A DNA stretch of 64,000 nucleotides. Origin: Comamonadaceae bacterium UBA2121 (GTDB taxonomy: Bacteria; Pseudomonadota; Gammaproteobacteria; Burkholderiales; Burkholderiaceae_C). The notes below the pieces were generated by a model, which had not been told where the DNA came from, did not search any database, and was given only the letters and a program-made list of their open reading frames with translations. The stretch spans positions 227,799 to 291,798 of the forward strand of contig DCYB01000004.1 in NCBI GenBank assembly GCA_002331385.1. The letters are read 5' to 3'. Shown piece by piece: positions 53,019-62,010 of this stretch; within the stretch, counting starts at the first letter, position 1, and every line of letters begins with the position of its first letter. Position numbers and translations under genes: made by a program.

Positions 53019-53263
53019 GAGTGTATCCATTTATATCGGCCGGATTCCAATTCACCATAAGCCTAGTACGGAAAGCACTTTACAGCCTCGCAACAAGTTG
53101 AAACGGTCGCGCTCCCTCTGACGCGAATGCCCCCAGAGCGCGTAATCCTGCGCGAGCGTGTGGCGAAAAACATCCAGCCTGCGGGTAAATCCCCACCCAA
53201 AGTGTTGCAGACGTGCCCAAACCGTCCTTTTTTCTTCATAGGGATGCTTGATAATTGTTTCAG

Positions 53264-53282
53264 CTACCTGTCTCGCAGGTAG
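53264..53282 (+). promoter_or_regulatory. Hairpin in the long leader of the first RRM gene
   Basis: CTACCTG-TCTCG-CAGGTAG is a perfect 7-base stem. It lies about 110 bases before the RRM start codon in a 370-base gene-free stretch (53019-53389). No T-run follows, so it is not a terminator; a leader structure for temperature or autoregulation is possible. No clear promoter was identified. Confidence 0.35.
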
Positions 53283-53389
53283 GCGTTTGCGGTGATAGTC
53301 GATTTCGCATCATTGAAGTCGTTTCGGGTTTGTTGGCTGCGTCGGGCTCCATCGCGTTTTTGAAATCTCGTTTTTGAGAGCCTCGTTTT

Positions 53390-53722
53390 ATGAGCAACAA
53401 GCTGTATGTGGGCAACCTGCCCTATTCTTTCCGTGACAACGATCTGGAACAAACCTTCGGCGAGTTCGGCAACGTGCTGAGCGCCAAGGTCATGATGGAG
53501 CGCGACACGGGCCGCTCCAAGGGTTTCGGTTTTGTCGAAATGGGCAATGAAGCCGAAGCACAAGCTGCAATTCAGGGCGCACACGGCCAGAACTTCGGTG
53601 GCCGCGACTTGGTCGTGAACATCGCCCGCCCCATGGAGCCCCGCCCACCCCGTAGCGGTGGCTTCGGCGGCGACCGTGGCGGCTTCCGTGGCAACGGCGG
53701 CTACGACCGCGCCAGCTACTGA
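53390..53722 (+). CDS. RNA-binding protein, single RRM with short Gly/Arg tail
   Basis: A 110-residue protein: one RRM (residues 1-80) with RNP2 KLYVGNLPY and RNP1 SKGFGFVEM, followed by a Gly/Arg/Phe-rich tail (RSGGFGGDRGG). Such proteins are common cold- or stress-induced RNA chaperones in betaproteobacteria. The start has little ribosome binding site, in line with control through its long leader. A second, closely related gene follows 273 bases downstream with its own leader. Confidence 0.94.
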   Translation: MSNKLYVGNLPYSFRDNDLEQTFGEFGNVLSAKVMMERDTGRSKGFGFVEMGNEAEAQAAIQGAHGQNFGGRDLVVNIARPMEPRPPRSGGFGGDRGGFRGNGGYDRASY

Positions 53723-53995
53723 TCTTCCAGCCAAAAAGGCGCCCAACTGCCATTGCAGCGACACTGATTTTTAAATTCAGGTGTAGCCGGGTCGAAAAAA
53801 GTGATTTTTTCGGAATACCACTACACATCGTCTTGCATTTTTTTCGCAGTTGTGGCGCATAATGTTTTTGCTGGGGTATTTTTCACGCCAAAGTTGCGGT
53901 GGTCCATCAAATTTGTGTTTTCAACACATGTGCGATTAGCCGACTGCGGTTTCGAGTCTCCATCACTTTTTTCTTAGTTCTTGAGGAGTCCCTTG

Positions 53996-54457
53996 ATGGG
54001 CAACAAACTGTATGTCGGCAACCTGCCTTACTCGGTGCGCGACAGCGATCTGGAGCAGGCGTTCAGCCAATTTGGCTCCGTAACCAGCGCCAAGGTCATG
54101 ATGGAACGCGACACAGGTCGCTCCAAAGGCTTTGGATTTGTGGAAATGGCCAGCGACGCTGAAGCCCAGTCTGCCATCAATGGCATGAATGGTCAGCCTA
54201 TGGGTGGCCGCAGCATCGTCGTGAACGAAGCCCGTCCGATGGAACCACGTCCTCCGCGTAGCGGCGGCGGTTTTGGTGGTGGCGGCGGCTACGGCGGTGG
54301 TGGCGGTGGCCGTGGTGGCTACGGCGGCGGTGGTGGTGGCGGCGGTGGCCGTGGCGGCGAAGGCGGTTTCCGCAGCCCCTACGGTGCTGGCTCGCGTAAC
54401 GGCGGCGGTCGCAGTGGCGGCGGTGGTGGTTACGGCGGCGGCAACGGCGGCTATTGA
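53996..54457 (+). CDS. RNA-binding protein, single RRM with long glycine-rich tail
   Basis: A 153-residue paralogue of the gene before it: the RRM is nearly the same (KLYVGNLPY; SKGFGFVEM; AKVMMERDTGR in both) and the C-terminal about 70 residues are Gly-rich with interspersed Tyr and Arg. The ATG at 53996 has GAGGAG seven bases upstream; the frame opens five codons earlier. The AT-rich leader with T-runs (53760-53890) probably holds its promoter. Low-complexity Gly/Arg/Tyr tails promote self-association and RNA annealing. Confidence 0.94.
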   Translation: MGNKLYVGNLPYSVRDSDLEQAFSQFGSVTSAKVMMERDTGRSKGFGFVEMASDAEAQSAINGMNGQPMGGRSIVVNEARPMEPRPPRSGGGFGGGGGYGGGGGGRGGYGGGGGGGGGRGGEGGFRSPYGAGSRNGGGRSGGGGGYGGGNGGY

Positions 54458-54532
54458 TTCCCTCCCGGATTGTCCAGGCTGCATGGGTTTCCGGTCGGAA
54501 CACCAGCCCGACTGAAACGGCAGCAAGGTACT

Positions 54533-54558
54533 AAAAAGGCTCCCTCGGGAGCCTTTTT
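54533..54558. terminator. Bidirectional rho-independent terminator
   Basis: AAAAAGGCTCCC-TC-GGGAGCCTTTTT is a symmetrical hairpin between the convergent RRM and SDR genes, with A- and T-runs on both sides, so it can serve both strands. Confidence 0.85.
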
Positions 54559-54619
54559 CCATGGTGCGCGCGCATCTATCATTCATTTCTGCCGAATTGG
54601 CGCAAACCTGTCCCCTTCA

Positions 54620-55417
54620 TCAGGCGGTATCCGCCGTACCGCGGTGCTTGCGCTCGCGCCCTTTCAACAATCGGTCGAACACGGCGTTCGGCAGCACGCG
54701 CAGCAGCTTGGCCACCACGCCCATTTGCCATGGAATCACGCGATAGCTGGCGCGCGCGCGAATGGCGGCAAAGGCCTTGTCGGCAAACGCCTCGGCAGTC
54801 AGCAAAAACGGCATGGGATAGCGGTTGCTGCGCGTGAGTGGGGTATCCACATAACCCGGGCTGATGGTGACGACTGATAGGCCGAATTCTTGCAATTCAC
54901 CCCGCAGGCTTTCGCAATAGCTGATAACGGCGGCCTTGCTCGCGCAGTAGCCCCCATGCCCCGGCAGACCGCGTATGCCGGCCACACTGGCGATGCCCAC
55001 GAGTGTGCCGCTTCCACGCTCTCGCATGGGATGGATGAAGGGGTGAAACGTAGCGGCCAACCCCACGTTGTTGACGGCGTAAATGCGCGCCATCACGTCA
55101 AGATCCTCGCGCTCCGCCGAATCCAGACCCACGCTGATGCCCGCGTTGGCGATCACCACGTCTGGCAGCCCTTGTTCTGCAATGCACTGGCGGCCCGCTG
55201 CAACGATGCTGTCGATGTCTGCCACGTCGGCACCGTAGGTTCGGCAGCGCGTCGCATCCAGCCCCTGTTCCGTCGCCCACGTTTGCATGGCATCGACCCG
55301 TCTCGCCACCAGCGCGAGGCGATAGCCTGCCTGCGCATAGCGCAACGCCAGCGCTTGGCCGATGCCGCTGGATGCCCCCGTGATGAATGCCAACGGAGCC
55401 GGGTTGCCTGGGTTCAT
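54620..55417 (-). CDS. SDR family NAD(P)-dependent oxidoreductase
   Basis: A 265-residue short-chain dehydrogenase: cofactor motif ITGASSGIG (about residues 12-20), NAG structural motif in VIANAGIS, catalytic Ser in GIASVAGI and Tyr/Lys in YCASK. The Asp in YGADVAD is compatible with the family's adenine-site region. The substrate is unknown. It lies just downstream of lptC on the same strand (46-base gap), so it may be co-transcribed with the lptC-kdsC-kdsD group. Confidence 0.92.
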   Translation of the reverse strand: MNPGNPAPLAFITGASSGIGQALALRYAQAGYRLALVARRVDAMQTWATEQGLDATRCRTYGADVADIDSIVAAGRQCIAEQGLPDVVIANAGISVGLDSAEREDLDVMARIYAVNNVGLAATFHPFIHPMRERGSGTLVGIASVAGIRGLPGHGGYCASKAAVISYCESLRGELQEFGLSVVTISPGYVDTPLTRSNRYPMPFLLTAEAFADKAFAAIRARASYRVIPWQMGVVAKLLRVLPNAVFDRLLKGRERKHRGTADTA

Positions 55418-55463
55418 GCGTTCGCGCCTTTCATGGTGGAAGCAGGGTGACGGGGGCCGATGA

Positions 55464-56102
55464 TCAGCGTTTGCGGGGCGCTGGCGCGGGCGAAGGCATG
55501 AGCACGCCCTTGACGTTGCCCCGCATTTGCATCACTTGCGAGAGGTTGTCATATTCCATGGCATCGCCCGTGAATTGGTTTGTGCCCCGGGTCAGCGTGA
55601 CGGGCTGGTTGGATTTCACCCGCTCTTCGTTCGGCCAAACGTGCAGGAACTCTCCCTTGAACTGCATGGGCGGCACGGTCTTGCCATCCGGCTGGCGAAA
55701 CGCTTCGCGCGTCACGATGGCATTGCCAAACAGTTGCACCTCGGAGGCATCGCCGTTGGTGAGCGCGCGGTTGGCGCTCGCCAAGGTGATGCGCCCGTCC
55801 GCGCTGACCGAGCGCGTCCGCGCCTTGTCGATCTCCATGGTGTCGGTGTCCACAAAATGGTTCAGCGTCTCGCCTTGCAGTTGGGTTTGCAGACGGCCTG
55901 TGGCATCGAACGTCTTCACGGTGAAGTCGTTCATGAAATAGTCGGGCTCGTGCGTGACTTCGCGCTGTTGCGGTTGCGCTTCGGGCTTGGGTGCATTGCG
56001 CACCAGCCACCACGTCCCCAACGCGAGCAAGCCCATCATCACCAGCGGCAGGTAGATGGTGATCTGCTCCCAGATTCGGCGCAGGCGCTCTTTGGCTGTC
56101 AT
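55464..56102 (-). CDS. lptC: LPS export system protein LptC
   Basis: About 212 residues: one N-terminal membrane helix (LPLVMMGLLALGTWWLV) and a periplasmic jellyroll (PDYFMNDFTVKTFDATGRLQ, then ALTNGDASEVQLFGNAIV), ending in a Pro/Arg tail. It bridges the LptBFG extractor and LptA. The ATG at 56102 overlaps the kdsC stop (ATGA), so it is translationally coupled to it; the frame also opens to 56159. Confidence 0.92.
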   Translation of the reverse strand: MTAKERLRRIWEQITIYLPLVMMGLLALGTWWLVRNAPKPEAQPQQREVTHEPDYFMNDFTVKTFDATGRLQTQLQGETLNHFVDTDTMEIDKARTRSVSADGRITLASANRALTNGDASEVQLFGNAIVTREAFRQPDGKTVPPMQFKGEFLHVWPNEERVKSNQPVTLTRGTNQFTGDAMEYDNLSQVMQMRGNVKGVLMPSPAPAPRKR

Positions 56103-56674
56103 GCGTAGTCCGCCAACAAGCGAGCGTACTGGCCGCTGGCCACCAGCAGCAGATCGCACAATTCACGCACCGCGCCGTGGCCTGCCGCTGCCCTGGGCGT
56201 GAAATGGGCGTGAGCGCGTACTTCCACCTGCGCATGCTGTGGCGCGCAGGCCAATGCAGCCCGGCGCATCATGGGCAGGTCGGGCCAGTCATCGCCCATG
56301 GCCGCCGCCTGCTGCCAGGACAGGCCCAGCTCGGCCAGTATGGCCTCGGCCGCCGGGCGCTTGTCTTCGGTGCCAAAGCGGGCATGCGTGACGCCAAGCG
56401 CCTTGAGCCGCAGCCGCAAGGGGGCGGAGTCGCGCCCAGTCACCACCGCAGGCGTGATGCCCGCACGCTGCAGCAGCTTGAGGCCGTGTCCATCCAGCGT
56501 GTTGAAGCGCTTGAGCGTTTCGCCGCTCTCCGAGTACAGCAGACCGCCATCGGTCAATACGCCATCCACGTCGAAAAACACCACGCGAACAGGCTGTGCG
56601 CGCAGCAGCAGTTCCGGGTCGAATTGCAATACGGGCAGCAGGTCGCGCTGCGTGTCAGGATTGTGCTCGCTCAT
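56099..56674 (-). CDS. kdsC: 3-deoxy-D-manno-octulosonate 8-phosphate phosphatase KdsC
   Basis: A 191-residue C0-type HAD phosphatase: nucleophile motif VFFDVDGVLTDG (about residues 32-43), motif II VVTGRDSAPL, motif III Lys in EDKRPAA and motif IV GDDWPDLPMM. It releases phosphate from KDO-8-P in lipopolysaccharide core synthesis. It shares one base with kdsD (TGATG) and four with lptC. Confidence 0.96.
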   Translation of the reverse strand: MSEHNPDTQRDLLPVLQFDPELLLRAQPVRVVFFDVDGVLTDGGLLYSESGETLKRFNTLDGHGLKLLQRAGITPAVVTGRDSAPLRLRLKALGVTHARFGTEDKRPAAEAILAELGLSWQQAAAMGDDWPDLPMMRRAALACAPQHAQVEVRAHAHFTPRAAAGHGAVRELCDLLLVASGQYARLLADYA

Positions 56675-57678
56675 CAGATCACCTTCGCACGCATCAGATC
56701 GCCAATGTGCACCATGCCCAGCAGGTGCCCTTCCTCGTCGGTGACGAGCACGCTGGTGATGCCGTGCTGCTCCATCACGGCCGCAGCGTCTGCGGCCAAC
56801 GCCGTGGGGCGGATGGTGCGCGGGTGCGCATGCATGACCTGGCCTGCGGTGGCGCTCAGCAGTTCGCCGCCCGCTTCGATGCGGCGGCGCAGGTCGCCAT
56901 CGGTGAAGATGCCGAGCAAGTGGCCTTCCTCGTCCACCACGGTGGAAGCGCCGAGGGATTTGGCGCTCATCTCGCGCATCAGGGCGCTGAACGAGGCCGC
57001 TGCGGGCACGCGTGGCAACTCGTCGCCGGAGCGCATCACGTCGCGTACCAGCGTCAGCAGCTTGCGGCCCAGCGCGCCGCCGGGGTGCGAGCGCGCAAAA
57101 TCCTCCGCGCGAAAGCCGCGCGCATCCAGCAGCGCCACGGCCAGCGCGTCGCCCAGCGCCATTTGCGCCGTGGTGCTGGTGGTGGGCGCCAGATTGAGCG
57201 GGCAGGCCTCGCGCTCCACGCCGCTGTCCAGCACCACGTCGGCGTGCTTGGCGAGCGACGATTCCAACCCGCCAGTCATGGCGATCAGCGGCACGCCCTG
57301 GCGCTTGAGTACTGGCAGCAACACCGTCAGCTCGTTGGACTCACCGCTGTTGGAGATGCCAAGCACCAGATCCCCCGGTGCGACCATGCCCAAATCCCCG
57401 TGACTGGCTTCCGCAGGGTGCACGAAGAACGCGGGCGTGCCCGTGGACGCGAGCGTGGCTGCGATCTTGCGCCCGACGTGGCCGCTTTTGCCCATGCCCA
57501 TGACCACAACGCGCCCGGGGATGGCGAGAATATGGCGCACGGCGTCGGCGAATCCGTCGCCCACTCGCTCGGACATCATGACCAAAGCCTGGGCTTCGTC
57601 ACGCAGCGCGCCGCGCGCCAGTTGCAAGGCGCGGGGAGCGTCGAAAGTCGCTGCGGACGGTGAAAAAGAGGTAGACAT
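56674..57678 (-). CDS. kdsD: D-arabinose-5-phosphate isomerase KdsD
   Basis: A 334-residue protein: an SIS domain (VVVMGMGKSGHVGRKIAATL, TPAFFVHPAEASHGDLGMV, SNSGESNEL) followed by two CBS domains (DELPRVPAAASFSALMREM; RTIRPTALAADAAAVME). It makes arabinose-5-phosphate for KDO. First gene of the kdsD-kdsC-lptC unit, divergent from the CPA2 antiporter gene with about 50 bases between. Confidence 0.96.
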   Translation of the reverse strand: MSTSFSPSAATFDAPRALQLARGALRDEAQALVMMSERVGDGFADAVRHILAIPGRVVVMGMGKSGHVGRKIAATLASTGTPAFFVHPAEASHGDLGMVAPGDLVLGISNSGESNELTVLLPVLKRQGVPLIAMTGGLESSLAKHADVVLDSGVEREACPLNLAPTTSTTAQMALGDALAVALLDARGFRAEDFARSHPGGALGRKLLTLVRDVMRSGDELPRVPAAASFSALMREMSAKSLGASTVVDEEGHLLGIFTDGDLRRRIEAGGELLSATAGQVMHAHPRTIRPTALAADAAAVMEQHGITSVLVTDEEGHLLGMVHIGDLMRAKVI

Positions 57679-57727
57679 TCGGGAATTTTATAGGCCGCCC
57701 GCCTTATCGCGTCGTTTAGCATCAGTC

Positions 57728-59719
57728 ATGTCCTCACTTGCCCTTACGCTTCTATACCTGCTGGCTGCCGTGCTTGCCGTGGTGGTCTGCCGTACGCTGC
57801 GTCAGCCGCCCATGCTCGGGTACTTGGCGGCGGGTGTGCTGATTGGCCCGCACGCGCTGGCGCTGGCCAGCAATACCGAGGGAGTGCGCCATCTGGGTGA
57901 GTTCGGCGTGGTGTTCCTGATGTTCGCCATCGGCTTGGAATTCAGCCTGTCCAAATTGCGCGCGATGCGCAAATACGTGTTCGGGCTGGGACTGTCGCAG
58001 GTACTCGTCACCATGTTGCTGGGCTTCATCGGGCTGATGCTGCTGTCGCGTTATGTGGGCCGCGTCTGGGACATGGGTTGGCAGACGGCGGTAGCGCTGG
58101 CGGGTACGCTGGCGATGAGCAGCACGGCCATCGTGGTGAAGATGATGGCCGAGCGTGCCGAGCTGGAATCCGAGCACGGACGCCGCGTGCTGGGCATTTT
58201 GCTGTTCCAGGATCTGGCCGTGGTGCCGTTGCTGATCCTGATTCCCGCGCTGGCATCAGACCCGGACAAGCTGATCTGGCTGCTGCCGCTGGAAATGCTG
58301 AAGGCGGGTCTGCTGATCACGATCTTGCTGACGGGCGGCCAGCGTGTCATGCGTTGGTGGTTCAACCTCGTCGCGCGTCGGCACAGCGAAGAGCTGTTCA
58401 TGCTCAACCTGCTGCTGTTCACGCTGGGTCTGGCGTGGCTGACCGAACTGGCGGGATTGTCGCTGGCGCTGGGCGCGTTCATTGCGGGCGTGCTGGTGTC
58501 GGAGACGGAGTACCGCCATCGGGTGGAAACCGACATCCGCCCGTTCCACGACGTGCTGTTGGGCCTGTTCTTCATCACCGTCGGCATGCAACTGGACTGG
58601 CATATCCTGCTGGAGCGCTGGGCGCTGGTGTTGCTGCTGGTGCTGGTGCCCATGCTGCTCAAGGCGGCGGTGATCTTCACGATTGCGCGGTGCATGAAGT
58701 CTCCCGCGGGCGTGTCGCTGCGCACCGGCATCTATCTGGCGCAGGCGGGCGAGTTCGGCTTTGTGCTGCTGTCGCTCGGCTACGCGCAAGGGCTCGTGCA
58801 GCCCGCGCTGATGAATCCGGTGCTCGCGGCGATGGTGGTGTCCATGCTGCTCACGCCCTTCCTGATCCAGTACAGCAACCGCATCGTGATGCGGCTCGCC
58901 TCCAGCGACTGGCTGCTGCAGTCGCTGCAGATGACGCAGATCGCACGCCAGTCGATCAACACCGATCACCACGTGCTCATCTGCGGCTACGGGCGCTCGG
59001 GTCAGAATCTGGCGCGCCTGCTGACGCTGGAGCACATTCCCTATCTCGCGCTTGACCTCGACCCCGACCGCGTGCATCAGGCCGCGGCAGGCGGAGAGTC
59101 GGTGGTGTACGGCGATGCCACGCGGCTGCAGGCGCTGATGGCGGCAGGACTGGCGCGTGCCAGCGCGGTCGTCATCACGCATCTGGACACGCCCGCCACG
59201 CTCAAGACGCTGGCCAACGTGCGCGCCCATGCGCCCGATGTGCCCGTGATCGTGCGCACGGTGGACGACGTGAATCTGGACAAGCTGCAGCAAGCGGGCG
59301 CGCGCGAAGTCGTGCCGGAGGCCATCGAAGGCTCGCTCATGCTGGCCAGCCATGCACTGGCGCTGATGGGCGTGCCCATGCGGCGCGTGATCCGGCTCGT
59401 GCGCGAACAGCGTGAAGCACGCTACCAACTGCTGCGCGACTACTTCCATGGCGCGGACGACGACACGCCTGCCGAGCTCGATCAGGAACGCCTGCGCTCC
59501 ATCACCCTGCCGCCCGGCGCAAGGGCCGTGGGCCAGTGGGTCGCCCAACTGGCGCTGGAGTCGCTGGCCGTACAGTTCGTCGCGGTGCGGCGTGCCAATG
59601 GTGCCGTGAGCGACGATCCGCAGGATCCGACCGTGCTGCACGAAGGCGATACACTCGTCGTGCGCGGTCTTCCGCACGCGCTGGCATTGACGGAAGACCA
59701 ACTGCTGCGCGGCCAGTAA
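57728..59719 (+). CDS. CPA2 family monovalent cation:proton antiporter (KefB/YbaL type)
   Basis: A 663-residue protein: about 12 membrane segments (GYLAAGVLIGPHALALA; the ion-site FGVVFLMFAIGLEFSLSKLR; SLALGAFIAGVLVSETEY), then a cytoplasmic TrkA-N/RCK domain (HVLICGYGRSGQNLARLL) and a C-terminal RCK/TrkA-C part. It exchanges K+ or Na+ for protons under nucleotide or glutathione-adduct control in known members. The start at 57728 is the first one after the divergent kdsD; the frame upstream lies antisense in kdsD and is not used. Confidence 0.94.
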   Translation: MSSLALTLLYLLAAVLAVVVCRTLRQPPMLGYLAAGVLIGPHALALASNTEGVRHLGEFGVVFLMFAIGLEFSLSKLRAMRKYVFGLGLSQVLVTMLLGFIGLMLLSRYVGRVWDMGWQTAVALAGTLAMSSTAIVVKMMAERAELESEHGRRVLGILLFQDLAVVPLLILIPALASDPDKLIWLLPLEMLKAGLLITILLTGGQRVMRWWFNLVARRHSEELFMLNLLLFTLGLAWLTELAGLSLALGAFIAGVLVSETEYRHRVETDIRPFHDVLLGLFFITVGMQLDWHILLERWALVLLLVLVPMLLKAAVIFTIARCMKSPAGVSLRTGIYLAQAGEFGFVLLSLGYAQGLVQPALMNPVLAAMVVSMLLTPFLIQYSNRIVMRLASSDWLLQSLQMTQIARQSINTDHHVLICGYGRSGQNLARLLTLEHIPYLALDLDPDRVHQAAAGGESVVYGDATRLQALMAAGLARASAVVITHLDTPATLKTLANVRAHAPDVPVIVRTVDDVNLDKLQQAGAREVVPEAIEGSLMLASHALALMGVPMRRVIRLVREQREARYQLLRDYFHGADDDTPAELDQERLRSITLPPGARAVGQWVAQLALESLAVQFVAVRRANGAVSDDPQDPTVLHEGDTLVVRGLPHALALTEDQLLRGQ

Positions 59720-59776
59720 GGCGGCGCAACGTGCCTGCCGCGCGCACCTCATTCATCCACACTCCCACGAGACTCC

Positions 59777-60331
59777 ATGCAACACCTGAGCGTCAATGAA
59801 TACCTGCGTCAGCACATCCGCACCGTGCCGGACTGGCCGGCTCCCGGCGTGCAATTCCGCGACATCACGCCGTTGCTGCAGGACCCGAAGGTGTTTCGCG
59901 TGCTCATCGATGCGTTCGTGCACCGTTACATGGACCAGGACAAGCGTCCGGACGTGGTGGCGGGCCTGGATGCGCGCGGTTTCATCATCGGCGCGGTGAT
60001 CGCCTATGAACTGAACGTCGGCTTCGTGCCCATCCGCAAGAAGGGCAAACTGCCCTTCACCACCGTGGAAGAAACATATGAACTGGAATATGGCAGCGCC
60101 ACCGTGGAGCTGCACGCCGACGCCGTGCAACCGGGCGATCGTGTGCTGCTGATTGACGACCTGATCGCCACAGGCGGCACGATGATGGCAGGCAAGAAGC
60201 TGCTAGAGCGTCTGGGCGCCACCGTCACCGAAGGCGCTGTGATTGTCGATCTGCCCGAACTGGGCGGCTCCAAACGCCTGCGCGAGGCGGGCCTGAGCGT
60301 GTTCCACCTCGTTGATTTCGACGGGCACTGA
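59777..60331 (+). CDS. apt: Adenine phosphoribosyltransferase
   Basis: A 184-residue purine-salvage enzyme: RDITPLLQDP near the N-terminus, GLDARGFIIGAVIAYEL, and the PRPP-binding motif VLLIDDLIATGGTMMAG. It makes AMP from adenine and PRPP. The start is 57 bases after the antiporter stop; the convergent hypothetical gene ends 68 bases downstream. Confidence 0.97.
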   Translation: MQHLSVNEYLRQHIRTVPDWPAPGVQFRDITPLLQDPKVFRVLIDAFVHRYMDQDKRPDVVAGLDARGFIIGAVIAYELNVGFVPIRKKGKLPFTTVEETYELEYGSATVELHADAVQPGDRVLLIDDLIATGGTMMAGKKLLERLGATVTEGAVIVDLPELGGSKRLREAGLSVFHLVDFDGH

Positions 60332-60362
60332 ACTGACTTGAGAGCTTGAGAAATAAAGAAGA

Positions 60363-60395
60363 AGCGCTCACTCCAGCGATACCGGAGTGAACGCT
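60363..60395 (-). terminator. Probable terminator of the repeat-containing hypothetical gene
   Basis: On the minus strand AGCGTTCACTCC pairs with GGAGTGAGCGCT as a 12-base stem with one G-U pair, followed by a T-rich TCTTCTTTATTT. It lies between the convergent apt and hypothetical genes and may act on both. Confidence 0.6.
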
Positions 60396-60399
60396 CGCA

Positions 60400-61383
60400 T
60401 CAATTCACATCGCCGTACTGCGTGGAGCTCAGATCGGACGAAGGTGCATCGCTGCCCTGCATCAACGTGTCAGAAAAGCCCGAGGGCTGCAGCAACGGCG
60501 AGCGCGTCATCGGCCCGCTGTGCACGGTCGTGCCGGGACGCTCGGACGCCTGCACCGTGCGCGAGCCAGCGCTGTTCGCCGCGGTGTTGAGCGCGCGCTT
60601 GAATGCGGCCACCTCATCGTCCTCGATCGGATCGTAAGGACCAGTACGCGAATTGGGCGGCAACAGCGGCCCTGCCGGTGTGGCGACAGGCAACGGCGCC
60701 GGAGCAGTCACCAGTGGCACGCGGGCTGAATTGGCAGGTACGCCTGTTAACGGTGCAGGACCGCTGTGCAGGGCGCCCGGCCGGCTGTCCAGTGGCACCC
60801 GGCCACTGTTCAATGGCATGGCACCCGAATTGCGCAGGGGCACCGGGCCGGAATTGCGCGCCTCATAGGAACCCGGCGGCATGATCGGAGCGCGCAAAGT
60901 CTGCGGCGCTCCCGGGCCCAGCACTGGAGCCGATTCGCTTTCGGCCGCACGGCGCATGCGCAATCCCACTGCCGTGTTGTCATGCAAACGCCAGTACACC
61001 GCCGTCACGATGATCTCGAATCGAGCCTTCGCATTGCCGGTGATGAGGCCCTCAATTTCGCTCAGCCGATTGGTGCTGGTGCCGTATTCACGCGCCAGAT
61101 CGATCATCACGACAAACTGCTGACCGTGCTGATCCAGCGACAACACCTTGAATTTGTATCCGGCAGACAACACTCCGGCACGCATCATGGTGTCGCGCAC
61201 CACCATGTAGAGCGATTCACGGCGCTCCATACGGATGTTCTTACGGGCCAATGCGTCAGCAGGATTGGCTGGTTTGGTGACGTGGCCACTCGCCAACCCG
61301 GTGGGACGAGCCCCTGCAGGGTGCGCTTTTGACGCCCCTGACCCGGCGCGAGGCCGCAGAGTGAACCAGCTGAGAAAAGACAT
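60400..61383 (-). CDS. Hypothetical protein with short proline/serine repeats
   Basis: A 327-residue protein I cannot assign. Residues about 45-145 form a folded-looking domain (ARKNIRMERRESLYMVVRDT, LSLDQHGQQFVVMIDL, FEIIVTAVYWRLHDNTAVGL). After it comes a disordered region with near-repeats of the form NSGxxPL (RNSGPVPL, RNSGAMPL, NSGRVPL, HSGPAPL), then a Pro/Ser/Thr-rich tail. There is no signal peptide or membrane helix. The first 40 residues are Ala/Pro/Gly-rich. It stands alone, with apt convergent and the cyclic-nucleotide-binding gene upstream on the same strand. Confidence 0.8.
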   Translation of the reverse strand: MSFLSWFTLRPRAGSGASKAHPAGARPTGLASGHVTKPANPADALARKNIRMERRESLYMVVRDTMMRAGVLSAGYKFKVLSLDQHGQQFVVMIDLAREYGTSTNRLSEIEGLITGNAKARFEIIVTAVYWRLHDNTAVGLRMRRAAESESAPVLGPGAPQTLRAPIMPPGSYEARNSGPVPLRNSGAMPLNSGRVPLDSRPGALHSGPAPLTGVPANSARVPLVTAPAPLPVATPAGPLLPPNSRTGPYDPIEDDEVAAFKRALNTAANSAGSRTVQASERPGTTVHSGPMTRSPLLQPSGFSDTLMQGSDAPSSDLSSTQYGDVN

Positions 61384-61515
61384 GAGGCACCTGAAAGAAA
61401 ACGCACTGAAACATGCGCAAATAAGTGTACAGCGCTATATGTCAATGGATACTAATTCGCTCGGTGCTAGTGCGCCAACTGAATCAGAAATTTGATATTA
61501 ATTTTTCAAATTCGG

Positions 61516-62010
61516 TCACGTTGACGCAATACGACGTTTGCGGTTTCCCAGACGCTTGGCCAGAACGGCACCAACCGCGGTCACCAGATGCAGCGCCACA
61601 GCAGGTTGCCGGTTGGCCAGTTCCGTGAATCGGATGGCGGGCAGACTCCACAACTTGCAGGGAGACCCTGCCTGCACAGTGGCTGAGCGCGGCAGATGCG
61701 AAAAGAACGCGCCCTCGCCCACCACAGATCCCGCGCCCACGATCGCCAGCCGCAGGCGCTGCTTCTCGTCCTCGTAATGCACACTCAACGTACCGCTTTC
61801 CAGCAGGTACAGAGTGCGATCGGTCGTCCCCTGCGCGAACAGGATCTGCCCCGCAGGCAGCGACACCGGCAACAGATAGGCCGACAAAAGATCCCACTGC
61901 TCGCCAGTGAGCACGTTGTTCAGGCTGTCCTCCGCAGTGGCATGACTGATGGCCTGGACCAGACCATGCAAATCCGCCTTCCCATCGGGTCTTTGTACTA
62001 TTGAGTTCAT
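61516..62010 (-). CDS. Stand-alone cyclic nucleotide-binding domain protein
   Basis: A 164-residue protein that is essentially one Crp-like beta-barrel (about residues 35-140: LLPVSLPAGQILFAQGTTDR, LYLLESGTLSVHYED, GAGSVVGEGAFFSHLPRSAT). The phosphate-binding-cassette region GEGAFFSHLPRSATV is close to the cAMP-binding R-S/T-A-T pattern. There is no helix-turn-helix after it: the chain ends ...KRLGNRKRRIAST. It is therefore a sensor or adaptor rather than a transcription factor. The ATG at 62010 is the likely start; the frame extends to 62082. Confidence 0.8.
   Translation of the reverse strand: MNSIVQRPDGKADLHGLVQAISHATAEDSLNNVLTGEQWDLLSAYLLPVSLPAGQILFAQGTTDRTLYLLESGTLSVHYEDEKQRLRLAIVGAGSVVGEGAFFSHLPRSATVQAGSPCKLWSLPAIRFTELANRQPAVALHLVTAVGAVLAKRLGNRKRRIAST

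Noticed and set aside
54270..54450. Repeat-rich stretch that might suggest a CRISPR or tandem-repeat element
   Set aside because: It is the glycine-rich coding tail of the second RRM protein; repeats follow GGN codons and there are no spacers.
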